A DNA stretch of 49,420 nt, from assembly GCA_910588625.1 (NCBI GenBank), contig CAJUQN010000017.1, forward strand, positions 1 through 49,420, in the 5' to 3' direction. Below the pieces are notes generated by a model. It saw only the letters and a list, made by a program, of their open reading frames with translations. It was not told the origin of the DNA and made no database searches. The first letter of the stretch is position 1, and every line of letters starts with the position of its first letter. This document shows, one piece after another, positions 15,145 to 23,585 of this stretch. The translations under genes were made by a program, and so were the position numbers. The DNA comes from an uncultured Oscillospiraceae bacterium. GTDB lineage: Bacteria; Bacillota; Clostridia; Oscillospirales; Oscillospiraceae.

Positions 15145-15339
15145 CATGAGTAAACAGGTGGAACTACATAGACGCGGACGGGCTGGACATGGCGGTCATC
15201 CGCGAGGCGGGGGAGGCTTTTATGAAACGGCCCGAGGTGCACCCGGTGTGGCCCCACCAGCTGACTGTCCCCAGTGAGCAGGTGGCAGAGCAGAGCCAGG
15301 AGGGGCCTAATCCATTCCAGATGGAGCCTACAATGTAAT
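15145..15339 (+). pseudogene. C-terminal fragment of an unrecognised element protein
   Basis: An open frame without a credible start reads NYIDADGLDMAVIREAGEAF and continues through RPEVHPVWPHQLTVPSEQ to a double stop (TAATAG). A real ribosome site follows for the next gene. The frame has coding-like composition and lies in order within a Tn1549-like cluster, so it is probably the end of a deleted gene. I do not recognise the family. Confidence 0.4.
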
Positions 15340-15353
15340 AGGAGATGATGAGC

Positions 15354-15623
15354 ATGGACAAAGCAAATATCACCCTGGCCTTCGACCAGGAGAAATGGGA
15401 TACCCTGGAGTTCTATCTGAAAAAGGAAAAGACCACCGCCCAGCGGCGGCTGGAGGAATCGCTGACCCAGCTCTACGAGCAGGCCATGCCCGCGCCGGTG
15501 CGGGAGTACCTGGACAGCCGGGGCGTTCCCCCGCCCCGGCCCCGCCGTCCGCCCAAGGCCGACACGCTCAAGGGGACGGTCGTCCCCGCCGCCCAGGTGA
15601 AGGATGAGCAGCATGGACAGTAG
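15354..15623 (+). CDS. DUF6103 family protein of conjugative elements
   Basis: About 89 residues. MDKANITLAFDQEKWDTLEF opens the protein, then LTQLYEQAMPAPVREYLDSR, which is the DUF6103 hallmark, and a proline-rich tail (PPPRPRRPPKAD). ATG 15354 is preferred over 15345 and 15348 because AGGAGA lies 8 nt upstream. The family is common beside mobilisation genes of Tn1549-like elements; its function is unknown. Its end overlaps the next frame. Confidence 0.7.
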   Translation: MDKANITLAFDQEKWDTLEFYLKKEKTTAQRRLEESLTQLYEQAMPAPVREYLDSRGVPPPRPRRPPKADTLKGTVVPAAQVKDEQHGQ

Positions 15624-16387
15624 AGAGGTCTGCGTCTGGCTGGACAAACGGTGGTATGGCGCACTGTCCAGCCAACTAAAAAAAGAGGGTGCGACTGTGG
15701 AGGAAAAGCTGGACGAATACCTGAACGCCATGATCGGCCAGCTCCCAGAGCAGGTGCGTGAGAAGATCAGCCGGGAGATCGGGAGGAGGAACAGCGGCAG
15801 CGGCAGGAGGCTGAGGCCACCCGCCAGCTGGCGGTGCTCCATGTGCGGGAGGATGGCCGGGATGGGTATTTTCAGATCGACCACCCTATGGACAGCTTGA
15901 CCGTTGCCAAACAGCTGCGCGGCTACCTTCGGGGAGAGGCGGGGATGGACCGCCCCTCCTTCGCGGAGTGCTGTGAACGGCACCTCCAGATCACCGTCAG
16001 GGAGTTCGACCGGCTGACGGGTATCCACATGGAGCATCCCGAAAAGGCCACCGGTGCGTTCGAGCTGGACTTTGACAAGCAGGAGTTCTCCACGGCGCAT
16101 CCCGCAGAGGGCTGGCGGACCTATCCCATGAAGGACATATCCACGGCAGCGTACCATGCCTTCCATCCGGACAGCATGGACTGGTCGAAGCGGACGCGCA
16201 GGTTCACGGAGAAACTGGCGGGCAGACGTATACGATCAACGATGTGTGCTTGGCCGCATGGCAGGCCACGCTTCCCAACCATGTGGACTGGGAGGATCGG
16301 CGGTGTATCTTCGCGGAGTGCCTGCAGGACAAGCTGGTGGAACAGGAAGCTTCCGACATGGTTCCGCCCAGCGGCCCAGTGATGTGA
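15613..16387 (+). pseudogene. Frameshifted conserved protein of a Tn1549-like element
   Basis: Three segments in different frames read as one protein. The first has EVCVWLDKRWYGALSSQLKK and LDEYLNAMIGQLPEQVREK. The second has RQLAVLHVREDGRDGYFQID, FAECCERHLQITVREFDRL and AFELDFDKQEFSTAHPAEGW. The third has YTINDVCLAAWQATLPNHVD and RRCIFAECLQDKLVEQEA up to TGA at 16385-16387. Frame changes lie near 15780-15790 and 16205-16220. The intact homologue would be about 255 residues. Function unknown. The shifts could be decay or assembly errors. Confidence 0.7.
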
Positions 16388-16840
16388 CCTGCCGAAAGGG
16401 CAATGCAAAAGGCCGTTCCGCGCCAGTGGAGCGGCCCTCCCGCCGTTCTCCCCCGTGTCGGCCCCTTTGAGGGCGTTTGCGGCGCTCCTGAGCGGGTGGT
16501 AGCACCCGTACACCTCCCACCCCTGAAACGCGGTGTCGGCCCCCTGTGGGCCGCTGTTTCGGGTCGGGGGTCCGGGACCGCCAAGGGCAGTGCAGAGGTT
16601 CGATTTTTGTGCGGGATAAAGCGGTGGCTCACCGCTTGCCACACCGCCCCGCAATGCGGGTCGGAAGGGACGAGGAACGGGCCATTTTGCACCGCTCCCG
16701 GTCTGTTTTCGGAAAGTTGGTGTGGCTCCGATTTTGGGACGCTGAGCCAGATATGGCTCCGAAACAGCAGAACCCCCCGCCGTTGAGCCATTTGAGCTGG
16801 CTCCGAGGTGGCTCTAACGGCCATTTTTTAGATTTTGGAG
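16388..16840 (+). other. 450-nt GC-rich non-coding region, candidate origin of transfer
   Basis: No gene is seen. The region is full of inverted repeats: AGCGGTG/CACCGCT (near 16620-16640) and CCCGCAATGCGGG (near 16650). TGGCTCCGA occurs three times, at 16723, 16754 and 16798. Two of these copies pair with an upstream GAGCCA (16744 and 16785). It lies immediately ahead of an RHH gene of the mobilisation type, where Tn1549-like elements keep their origin of transfer. That role is inference. Confidence 0.45.
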
Positions 16841-16848
16841 GAATGAAA

Positions 16849-17255
16849 ATGTCAGAAGAAAAAATGCGCATCCACACCCGTATCTCACAGGAGATGGAGC
16901 GTAAAATCAGCGCGGCAATGGAGAAGGACAACTGCCAGAGTCGCAACGAGTTTTTGGAAAAGGCCCTCAAATTCTATGCGACTACCTGGCCGCCGAGGAC
17001 GTGGCGGAGTTCCTGCCGCCCATTTTTGTCCACGCCATGCGCGGCACCATCCAGTGCAGCGAGAACCGCATCGCCCGTCTGCTGTTCAAGCTGACGGTGG
17101 AGGTCAGCATGATGATGAACGTGCTGGCGGCGGGGCTGGAGATCGACGCCAGCCAGCTGGATGCGCTGCGCTGGCGGTGTGTACAGGAGGTCAAAAAGAC
17201 CAACGGCACAATCACGTTCAAGGACACGCTGGGTAAGCAGAAGGACGGACCGTAA
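16849..17255 (+). pseudogene. Ribbon-helix-helix mobilisation protein with one frameshift
   Basis: The start MSEEKMRIHTRISQEMERKI and QSRNEFLEKALKFYA give an Arc/MobC-type RHH domain. A single missing G near 16980 shifts the frame. The continuation in the next frame reads DYLAAEDVAEFLPPIFVHAM, SENRIARLLFKLTVEVSMMM and VQEVKKTNGTITFKDTLG, then a stop. The rebuilt protein has about 135 residues. GGAGG lies 7 nt before ATG 16849. As with the gene upstream, the frameshift is either decay or a sequencing error. Confidence 0.75.
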
Positions 17256-17269
17256 CGCGGCCCGCCCTG

Positions 17270-17614
17270 TCACTTCTGTCCAGGTTCGATAAACCCCATG
17301 ATCAGATCCACCGCCTCCGTTGTGACTGCAACGGGTGCCTTCTCCTCGAACGAGGCATGGAGGCTGTCCAGATCCAGCATCCGCGCCTGGTCGCACATCA
17401 CCACCCCTGTGGTCTTTGTGCGCCCCTCCAGCCGGACATGGAACGGATGGCCCCGGTCTGTGTTGGTAATGGGACACACCATGGTCAGCCTGCTCACGCG
17501 GTTGAACAGGTCGTTGCTCACCACCAGCGCGGGACGCCGCCCCCGCTGCTCATGGCCGGACTGGGGATCGAAGTCCAGGTAGATGATGTCCCCCTGCTCA
17601 AACACCGTCACCAT
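17270..17614 (-). CDS. mazF: MazF/PemK-type mRNA interferase toxin
   Basis: A 114-residue toxin of the MazF/PemK family, sequence-specific endoribonucleases that cleave mRNA. It shows the expected opening (FEQGDIIYLDFDPQSGHEQR), the RRPALVVSNDLFN strand with its conserved Arg/Pro, TMVCPITNT, and VVMCDQARMLDL with the catalytic-loop residues. Length is normal. The start overlaps the antitoxin stop by 7 nt, the standard operon order. It lies inside decayed mobile sequence, where it may stabilise the region. Confidence 0.93.
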   Translation of the reverse strand: MVTVFEQGDIIYLDFDPQSGHEQRGRRPALVVSNDLFNRVSRLTMVCPITNTDRGHPFHVRLEGRTKTTGVVMCDQARMLDLDSLHASFEEKAPVAVTTEAVDLIMGFIEPGQK

Positions 17615-17877
17615 ACCTCGCTGCCCTCCGCTTCACCCCAGTCCACCTCGGGGCCGTTGTCGATCCGCCCGATTTTTTCGATGGGCTGTCCATAAAACGC
17701 CGTCAGCCGTTCCTCCAGCGTCCTGTGCGCGGGCGCGGCTGCCTTCCGGATGGTGATCGTGTCCTCAGTCTGAATCAGCTCCACTCGGTCGTTCTCCCGG
17801 ATGTGGAGCGCCTCCAGCAGCACCTTCGGAATTCGGATGCCGTGGCTGTTCCCCCATCGCTGGATGGTCGCGTACAT
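17608..17877 (-). CDS. mazE: MazE/AbrB-type antitoxin
   Basis: 89 residues with the AbrB swapped-hairpin fold: MYATIQRWGNSHGIRIPKVL and ENDRVELIQTEDTITIRKA. The C-terminal tail (EERLTAFYGQPIEKIG) is the part expected to bind MazF. I choose ATG at 17877 because GGAG lies 9 nt upstream and the AbrB motif begins at once; ATGs further upstream add residues outside the fold. MazE proteins repress their own promoter. Confidence 0.9.
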   Translation of the reverse strand: MYATIQRWGNSHGIRIPKVLLEALHIRENDRVELIQTEDTITIRKAAAPAHRTLEERLTAFYGQPIEKIGRIDNGPEVDWGEAEGSEVW

Positions 17878-17908
17878 ACACATCAGCTCCTTGTCAAATT
17901 CCCATCTC

Positions 17909-17937
17909 AGTATATACAAAGTTTACACACAAGTCAA
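17909..17937 (-). promoter_or_regulatory. mazEF promoter
   Basis: On the minus strand TTGACT (17932-17937), 17-nt spacer, TATACT (17909-17914). The leader to the mazE ATG is about 25 nt. Confidence 0.8.
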
Positions 17938-18072
17938 GGGAATCATCCGTTAAAAATTTTCCGCCAAGGGGGTATTATACCCAATCGCTGGACCGAGCCC
18001 CGGTTCACCAGGGACCGCCCTGAACTTGATCTCTCTAAGGTTTTTAATACAGAGAACTCTAAATGAGCAAAA

Positions 18073-18429
18073 TTAAAAACTGCCTAAAAGGGTCCTAAAA
18101 CGACGAATAGCGGCAGACAAAGACAGAGCTGCATCAAAAAGGACAATAAAAAACAGATGGGCCAAGGGAAGGATGCCAAACAGGCGGTCAATGGCTATTG
18201 CAGAACGAACCATAAAGGATTTGAGGCCCAAATACATTTTTTGCTGCTTGAACATGACCTCAATTTTCCAGCGATGGGTGTAATGAGAAAGAATTTCCCC
18301 ATCAGAAAGGCCGAAATCAGAGCAAATGAAGACGCGGAGCGCCTTCTTGCTGCCAAATTCATCCTTTGGATCGGAAAGCAGGACAACTTCCCGATTCAAC
18401 AACGTGGGGCTGGTCAGGACCGACGGCAC
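18073..18429 (-). pseudogene. C-terminal fragment of an IS4-like (DDE) transposase
   Basis: About 105 residues resemble the end of a DDE transposase: LSDPKDEFGSKKALRVFICS, ILSHYTHRWKIEVMFKQQKM with the conserved glutamate of the YxxRWxIE motif, then LGLKSFMVRSAIAIDRLFG. The first two catalytic aspartates and the N-terminal half are absent. The few residues at its apparent start (MPSVLTSPTLL) look like flanking sequence. No terminal inverted repeats were identified. It is an IS relic cut on its 5' side. Confidence 0.75.
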
Positions 18430-18803
18430 TTATGAACCCAGCGCGCAGCTTTCTGTTTCGATCAACACGGATGACTCTGGCATATTTGATACCTCCCTCG
18501 AAAACGAGTATGCGGTCATCGCGGCGAGCTTGGACTGCGCTGAGAAAGACGGGCACAAAAAATATGACAGCAATTCGATCTATATCTATCTAGAAAATGT
18601 CCGAAAGATGGGGCTGGATCAATCCTTTCAAGCCCCTGTATCCCGAGCCCAACCGGCTGCTCCCTGTCCAGAACGGAGATGTGGCGATCGGATTTTCTAC
18701 CGCAGGCACAGATGAGCACATTCCGGCCCGTCAACAGCTTGTGGGCGCAGCATGGATGGAACATGGCAAAGACATCTTATCCATCGGCGAGCCAAGCGTA
18801 TAA
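18405..18803 (+). pseudogene. Unrecognised broken gene, two frames
   Basis: One frame reads TDGTYEPSAQLSVSINTDDS, then ENEYAVIAASLDCAEKDG and SNSIYIYLENVRKM. The next frame takes over near 18600 with INPFKPLYPEPNRLLPVQNG, DVAIGFSTAGTDEHIPARQQ and LVGAAWMEHGKDILSIGEPS before TAA. The composition looks coding and the two parts fit end to end, suggesting one frameshift. The 5' end is joined to the IS4-like relic. I do not recognise the family. Confidence 0.4.
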
Positions 18804-18854
18804 TTGGAGCGCCGCTACGGCCTCCACCCTGCCAAAACGGGTTACTAACGCAAC

Positions 18855-18884
18855 AGCGGGACGGCTTTTATGAGCCGTCCCGCT
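18855..18884. terminator. Perfect 12-bp hairpin
   Basis: AGCGGGACGGCT and AGCCGTCCCGCT pair around TTTATG. The T-run after it is poor, so it is a probable but not certain terminator of the broken gene upstream. Confidence 0.55.
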
Positions 18885-19077
18885 TAACTTCAACACATAC
18901 CTGGCAAAATACCATCCAAGCTATTCCTTTCAGGTGGAACGCCTTGCCGCCTACGGTAAAACGCCCCACCCCCTCCAGCATCCTGACCATGGCGTCCCTC
19001 AGCCGCCTGTCAGCTCTATGGTATTACTTCTGAAAAACAATCTGGGAATATGATGTAGAAAATGGTAAAATAGAGAG

Positions 19078-19440
19078 GATGAGTACATAGATTTACGAAA
19101 ATTGAACAAGGGAGAGCCCAAGCAGGTACGCCGACAGATCGTACGCCTCAAAAAGATGGGGAAACCCGGGATAGAAATTGAGGAATCAACCGGAGCGCGG
19201 CAGAATTGCGCCAGCGTCCGATCAAGCGCGCCCGGAAACAGGATCCTTCCCGTATATAAAGGTGGCAGGAGGAGGAATATCCCGCCACCGCCCAGAGAGC
19301 GATGGCGGAAAATGCCGGGATTTACTGGGGAGACGAGACTGGGATCGACAACGGCTCGAGCTGTGAGCGCGGTTTTGCACCCGAAGGGCAGCCTCCAGTT
19401 GTGCTGGTGGAGACGAAAAGAGAGCACTTTCCACCATAAC
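19078..19440 (+). pseudogene. Degraded IS630-type transposase
   Basis: The segment LNKGEPKQVRRQIVRLKKMG, then KPGIEIEESTG, is the N-terminal helix-turn-helix region. In another frame EYPATAQRAMAENAGIYWGD then ETGIDN and GFAPEGQPPVVLVETKRE is the DDE core (GDE motif and the RGxAPxGQPP loop). Stops, frameshifts and an internal deletion separate them, so no full protein can be made. The intact enzyme is about 350 residues. Confidence 0.75.
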
Positions 19441-19646
19441 TTGAAAGCGCCCTGAAAAACTTGTAGTTTAGCAGGGTTGTTCTCTTGCGCCCTTTGCGGT
19501 AGCCCTAAAACGTGCGTATCTTTCACACTATACCCCTCCCGGCGCTTCTCGTTGCCGAGCGCCAACTCGAAAAGCTCAGGCAAACGCTCGTAACGAACCA
19601 AAAGTTCTTTTTCAGTTCCTTTTTCTTTCAAGAAAACGGAACGCCC

Positions 19647-20846
19647 TTACAGCCTAGAGCGGATGACCCGCAGGAACTCCAACCCTGTCACCTTCTGGGC
19701 CTTGGCCTCGCCCTCCCAAAGCCCCACCAGGTCGCCGGTCATAACGCCACTCTCGATGGTGTCGATAGCCGCCTTTTCCAGTTTCCGCGCAAAGGCGGTG
19801 AGCTCGGGCAGGCCGTCCAGCTCGCCCCGCTTGGCTAGGGCGCCCGTCCAGGCAAAAATGGTGGCCATGGGGTTGGTGGACACCTCTTCCCCTCTCAGGT
19901 GGCGGTAATAGTGTTGGGTGACGGTGCCGTGGGCGGCCTCATACTCATAGTTGCCGTCCGGGGACACCAGCACAGAGGTCATCATAGCCAGGGAACCGAA
20001 GGCGGTGGACACCATGTCGCTCATGACGTCGCCGTCGTAGTTCTTGCAGGCCCAAATAAAGCCGCCCTTGGAGCGGATCACGCGGGCCACCGCATCGTCG
20101 ATGAGGGTGTAAAAATAGGTGATGCCCGCCTTCCCGAACTGCTCCTTATACTCCGCCTCGTAGACCTCGGCGAAAATATCCTTAAACGTGTGGTCATACT
20201 GCTTGGAGATGGTGTCCTTGGTGGAGAACCACAGGTCCTGCTTGGTGTCCAGGGCGAACTTAAAGCAGGAGTGGGCGAAAGACGTAATGGACTTGCTCAC
20301 GTTGAACTGACCCTGGATGACGCCGGGACCGTCGAACCTGTTGATGGTCTGACGGATTTCCTTACCGTCTGCGTCTGTGAATACCAATTCAGCCGTACCG
20401 GGGCCAGGGACCTTGTACTCCGTAGCCTTGTACACGTCGCCAAAGGCGTGGCGGGCGATGGTAATGGGCTCTTTCCAGTTCTTCACCACCGGATTCAGCC
20501 CCTTGACCATGATAGGGGCCCGAAACACGGTGCCGTCCAGAATGGCCCGAATGGCGCCGTTGGGGGACTTCCACATCTGGGACAGCTTATACTCCTCCAC
20601 CCGCTGGGCGTTGGGGGTGATGGTGGCGCATTTCACCGCCACACCGTATTTTTTGTTCGCCTCAGCAGCGTCGATGGTCACCTGGTCGCCGGTGCGCTCC
20701 CGCTCGGGCAGGCCCAGGTCGTAGTATTCCGTTTTCAGGTCGATGTAGGGCTCCAACAGCTCCTCTTTGATCTGCTGCCAGAGGATTCGGGTCATCTCGT
20801 CGCCGTCCATCTCCACCAGCGGGGTTTTCATTTGCAGTTTGTCCAT
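19647..20846 (-). CDS. icd: NADP-dependent isocitrate dehydrogenase
   Basis: A 399-residue homodimer-type (subfamily II, eukaryote-like) isocitrate dehydrogenase. It converts isocitrate and NADP+ to 2-oxoglutarate, CO2 and NADPH in the TCA branch that feeds glutamate synthesis. Seen are VEMDGDEMTRILW at the start, the substrate loop KSPNGAIRAILDGTVFR (about residues 93-109), the catalytic-lysine and metal-aspartate segments (FYTLIDDAVARVIRSKGGFI, KNYDGDVMSDMVSTAFGSL) and the NADP-binding AAHGTVTQHYYRH. Length is normal and the gene is intact. GGAG precedes the ATG. It marks the return to chromosomal sequence after the mobile region. Confidence 0.97.
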   Translation of the reverse strand: MDKLQMKTPLVEMDGDEMTRILWQQIKEELLEPYIDLKTEYYDLGLPERERTGDQVTIDAAEANKKYGVAVKCATITPNAQRVEEYKLSQMWKSPNGAIRAILDGTVFRAPIMVKGLNPVVKNWKEPITIARHAFGDVYKATEYKVPGPGTAELVFTDADGKEIRQTINRFDGPGVIQGQFNVSKSITSFAHSCFKFALDTKQDLWFSTKDTISKQYDHTFKDIFAEVYEAEYKEQFGKAGITYFYTLIDDAVARVIRSKGGFIWACKNYDGDVMSDMVSTAFGSLAMMTSVLVSPDGNYEYEAAHGTVTQHYYRHLRGEEVSTNPMATIFAWTGALAKRGELDGLPELTAFARKLEKAAIDTIESGVMTGDLVGLWEGEAKAQKVTGLEFLRVIRSRL

Positions 20847-20871
20847 GAGTGATCGCTCCTTTTCAAAGTAA

Positions 20872-20896
20872 AGCGGGGCGGATGACCGTCCCCGCT
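20872..20896 (-). terminator. Hairpin between the DUF975 gene and icd
   Basis: AGCGGGG and CCCCGCT form a stem with an inner CGG/CCG pair around ATGA. It lies in the 65-nt gap between the two minus-strand genes and may partly separate their transcripts. Confidence 0.55.
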
Positions 20897-20911
20897 CTTG
20901 GGTTGGTTAAT

Positions 20912-22054
20912 TCAGTTCCAAGGGTCGTCCCTGGGCTTGGGGGGATTGGGCCTGGGTCCACTCCCATTGCCCTGGCCTGGGCCAACCCCTGTGCCGCTCC
21001 CGGAGCCCGCGCCGGAGGACCAAGTGTAATCGGTGTTCCTGCCCCAACCGCCGTCAGAACCGCCGCCGAAGCCGGGACCAGGGCCCACATTGCTGGTCCT
21101 GCCCTGGGTCCAGTCGTAGAACTTGGCCATGGACCCGGTAATGTAAGGCCTGAGCCAGAGACCGATGATGGCAACGGGGGCCACGCCCAGCAACACAATC
21201 ATCATGGCTCCTATCGCAACGGGATTGGCGCTGCCTGAGTAGACCTGAGCGGCCAAAAGCGCCACGAAAGCAAACACCGCTGCATATACAATAACGAACA
21301 TCAGCAAATACCAGCCGGCAAAGGACAGCTGGAGCTTAAACGCCCTGCCGATGTTGCCCTGCATCAGCCGCTTGTTCTCCCGGATGGCTTCCATACCGGA
21401 GAGGCCCTTGTCCAACAGCACGTAATCCACCAGAGCGTAGCGCACAGATATCCAGAGAATGCCCAGCACCAGCCACGCCACCGCCGCCAGCATTAGCAGC
21501 ATCGTCAGAAGCACTGACTCGGTGAGCGCCGCCAGCAGGCCCATAACCACAAGCAGCACCCCATAGCCCAAGGCCACCAGCAGCCCCCACAGGCACATAA
21601 ACACCCCTGTGAGGAAACGGGTGATGAACACCGGGATGAACTGCGACAGCGCCCCAAAAATCTTGCCCATGGGAGGGTCCTCATTCCGGACCATGGACAG
21701 GCAATAGCCCTCATAGCCCACGTTCATCACGCCCTGCCACAGGGCCACCAGAATGGACAGCACGCTACCGCCCACCACGGCCCCGAAGATGGCCCCGGCC
21801 CCCATGCTGAGCAGCTCCAGCAGCGCAGCATGAACAGCGTAGTCCACATCATAGCCTTGCAGTATATACTGCTGCACCGTGGCGGAAATGCTTCCCACGC
21901 CTCCAGTCAGCATCCAGCCCAAAACTGTGTTAATCAGCCAGGTGCCTGCTGAAACCGCCACCGTGAACAGCAGCGTCACCAGCATGGGCCGGGTGGTGGC
22001 ACCCTTCATGGACAGCCGCACACCCTGCTTCAGCTCTGCGCGGTTAAAATCCAT
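20912..22054 (-). CDS. DUF975 family integral membrane protein with a Gly-rich tail
   Basis: 380 residues. It begins MDFNRAELKQGVRLSMKGA, typical of DUF975, followed by about six membrane segments (for example LVTLLFTVAVSAGTWLI, FAGWYLLMFVIVYAAVFAF, AIGAMMIVLLGVAPVAIIGL). After the last segment a tail of about 60 residues is rich in G, S, N and P (GPGPGFGGGSDGGWG, GSGTGVGPGQGNGSG). The start at 22054 is chosen because GGAGG lies just upstream. The function of DUF975 is unknown. The low-complexity tail should lie in the cytoplasm or outside, depending on topology. Confidence 0.88.
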   Translation of the reverse strand: MDFNRAELKQGVRLSMKGATTRPMLVTLLFTVAVSAGTWLINTVLGWMLTGGVGSISATVQQYILQGYDVDYAVHAALLELLSMGAGAIFGAVVGGSVLSILVALWQGVMNVGYEGYCLSMVRNEDPPMGKIFGALSQFIPVFITRFLTGVFMCLWGLLVALGYGVLLVVMGLLAALTESVLLTMLLMLAAVAWLVLGILWISVRYALVDYVLLDKGLSGMEAIRENKRLMQGNIGRAFKLQLSFAGWYLLMFVIVYAAVFAFVALLAAQVYSGSANPVAIGAMMIVLLGVAPVAIIGLWLRPYITGSMAKFYDWTQGRTSNVGPGPGFGGGSDGGWGRNTDYTWSSGAGSGSGTGVGPGQGNGSGPRPNPPKPRDDPWN

Positions 22055-22118
22055 TGTAAAACCTCCTTCTCTCCAGGGGCGCGGACACCCCCGTTTCCCG
22101 CCTGCGGCGGTTTGATAC

Positions 22119-22147
22119 ATTATACCCTATAGGGATACGGATTGCAA
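22119..22147 (-). promoter_or_regulatory. Promoter of the DUF975 gene
   Basis: Minus strand TTGCAA (22142-22147), 17-nt spacer, TATAAT (22119-22124). The spacer contains the palindrome CCCTATAGGG. Confidence 0.75.
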
Positions 22148-22194
22148 GAAAAACAGCCCGTTCCTTCAAGCCTGGGTTTCCCCTCCAGGAATGC

Positions 22195-22223
22195 GTGACA
22201 ACGCCGCCGGAATGTGATATAAT
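22195..22223 (+). promoter_or_regulatory. Promoter of the DUF4317 gene
   Basis: GTGACA (22195-22200), 17-nt spacer, TATAAT (22218-22223), about 50 nt before the ATG at 22278. Confidence 0.75.
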
Positions 22224-22277
22224 CCATTTCAAACCCGCGCCGCTTGGGCGCAATCTATGACAAGCGAGGGATCCCCC

Positions 22278-23432
22278 ATGAACACGAAAGAGCTGGGCGA
22301 GCTGCGCCGCCGCTTCCGCCCCAACAAAAACGCCATCAGCCACGTCTACGGCTGCTACGTGGGCGCCACCAAGGACATCATCGGCGAGGTGGACCAGTCC
22401 CTGGCTATGCTCAGCGAGGACGACGCCCAGGGCTGTCTGGACCTGCTGAAAAAGGCCCTGTCCGGTTCCCTGGGCCGCAGCCTGATCGACATCGGCTTCA
22501 CCACCCAGCAGGTGGCGGAGGGTGAGGACCATAAGCTGCTCCAGGATCTGCGAAGCTGCAAATTGAAGGATTCGGCCCTGCGCCGCCAGTTTTATGAAAA
22601 GGTCATCCAGAATGTGGAGATGGGGGGCGATAATTTTCTCATCCTCCTGGCCCACGACACCTATGACGTGCCCTTTAAGTCCAGGAACGACGAGATGATG
22701 GACGACTCCTCCGACACGGTGTTCTCCTACATCATCTGCGCCGTCTGCCCCATGCGGGAGGGCAAGCCGGGGCTGGGCTACATCGCGGCGGACAATGTGC
22801 TCCACATGAAAACCGCCGGGCAGTTGGCCGCGCCGCCGGAGCTGGGTTTCCTCTTTCCCGCTTTCAACGACCGGGCCGCCGACCTGTACAGCACCCTGTA
22901 TTACGTCCACAAGCCTGATTTCCTCCACGGCGAGTTCATCGAAGGCGTGTTCGGCGTTGAGGCCCCCTTGTCCGCCCCGGAGCAGAAGGAAGCCTTTGAA
23001 AGCGCCCTGTCCGATGCCCTGGGCGTAGAGTGCAGCATGGAGCTGGTCCAAGCGGTTCACGAGCAGATGCGGGAGCGCATCGAGCTCCACAAGGAGAGCC
23101 AGAGCCCGGACCCCCTCACTGTCACGGCCAAAGATGTGGGCGGGATGCTGCGGGAGTGCGGCATCGAGGAGGAGCGGGTATCCGCCTTCCAAGACTACTG
23201 CACACAGCGGCTGGGGGAGGACGCCGCCATGGACCCGGCCAACCTTATCGACAGCAAGCGCTTCCAGATCAAGGCCGGGGAGATCACCATCACCGTCAAA
23301 CCGGAGCTCAGTGGCCAGGTGGAGGCCCGAGTGCTGGAGGGCCGCAAGTACATTCTCATCCCCGCCGGCGAGGGCGTGGAGGTCAACGGCCTGGCTGTGG
23401 AGCTGGAGGCCGAGCCCGCTGTAAAACTTTAA
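22278..23432 (+). CDS. DUF4317 family protein
   Basis: A 384-residue cytoplasmic protein. The opening MNTKELGELRRRFRPNKNAI and then HVYGCYVGATKDII are the DUF4317 hallmark. The middle (FSYIICAVCPMREGKPGLGY, PELGFLFPAFNDRAADLYST) and the C-terminal domain (KDVGGMLRECGIEEERVSAF, RFQIKAGEITITVKPEL) are also conserved. It has no signal peptide or membrane segment. DUF4317 is widespread in gut Clostridia and its function is unknown. It has its own promoter and ends in a 3' UTR that is repeated after another gene in this window. Start ATG 22278 is chosen over an upstream in-frame codon because the conserved domain begins there. Confidence 0.9.
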   Translation: MNTKELGELRRRFRPNKNAISHVYGCYVGATKDIIGEVDQSLAMLSEDDAQGCLDLLKKALSGSLGRSLIDIGFTTQQVAEGEDHKLLQDLRSCKLKDSALRRQFYEKVIQNVEMGGDNFLILLAHDTYDVPFKSRNDEMMDDSSDTVFSYIICAVCPMREGKPGLGYIAADNVLHMKTAGQLAAPPELGFLFPAFNDRAADLYSTLYYVHKPDFLHGEFIEGVFGVEAPLSAPEQKEAFESALSDALGVECSMELVQAVHEQMRERIELHKESQSPDPLTVTAKDVGGMLRECGIEEERVSAFQDYCTQRLGEDAAMDPANLIDSKRFQIKAGEITITVKPELSGQVEARVLEGRKYILIPAGEGVEVNGLAVELEAEPAVKL

Positions 23433-23442
23433 CACGGAAAAG

Positions 23443-23580
23443 ATTTAATATTTTTGTAACATCTTATGTCGAACTTTCGTAATGACTTTCCTCTATTCTA
23501 ATCCTTGCAAGAGATATCCTTTCTTTTTCATTCTATCCTCCATCCTCAAAAGAAGAACCGGGGCACAAGCCCCGGTTCTT
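23443..23580 (+). repeat. Conserved 3'-UTR module with terminal hairpin, copy A
   Basis: It starts 11 nt after the DUF4317 stop. About 100 nt match copy B (38988-39117, minus strand), including CTTGCAAGAG, TTTTTCATTCTATCCTCCAT and CGAACTTT. It ends in a hairpin with arms AAGAACCGGGGC and GCCCCGGTTCTT (23553-23580). The hairpin also faces the marR gene and can terminate both strands. The conserved stretch includes CCTCC, the complement of a Shine-Dalgarno site. Confidence 0.75.
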
Positions 23581-23585
23581 TGCGT

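Noticed and set aside
18999..19631. Minus-strand open frame of 210 codons
   Set aside because: It runs antisense through the IS630 remnant. Its first 60 residues (19440-19631) look somewhat coding but match nothing I recognise, so no gene is called.
19899..20852. Plus-strand open frame of 317 codons
   Set aside because: Antisense of icd, with a composition typical of the reverse strand of high-GC genes.
22044..23435. Minus-strand open frame of 463 codons
   Set aside because: It lies opposite DUF4317, whose protein, promoter and ribosome site are convincing. The antisense product has no family features.
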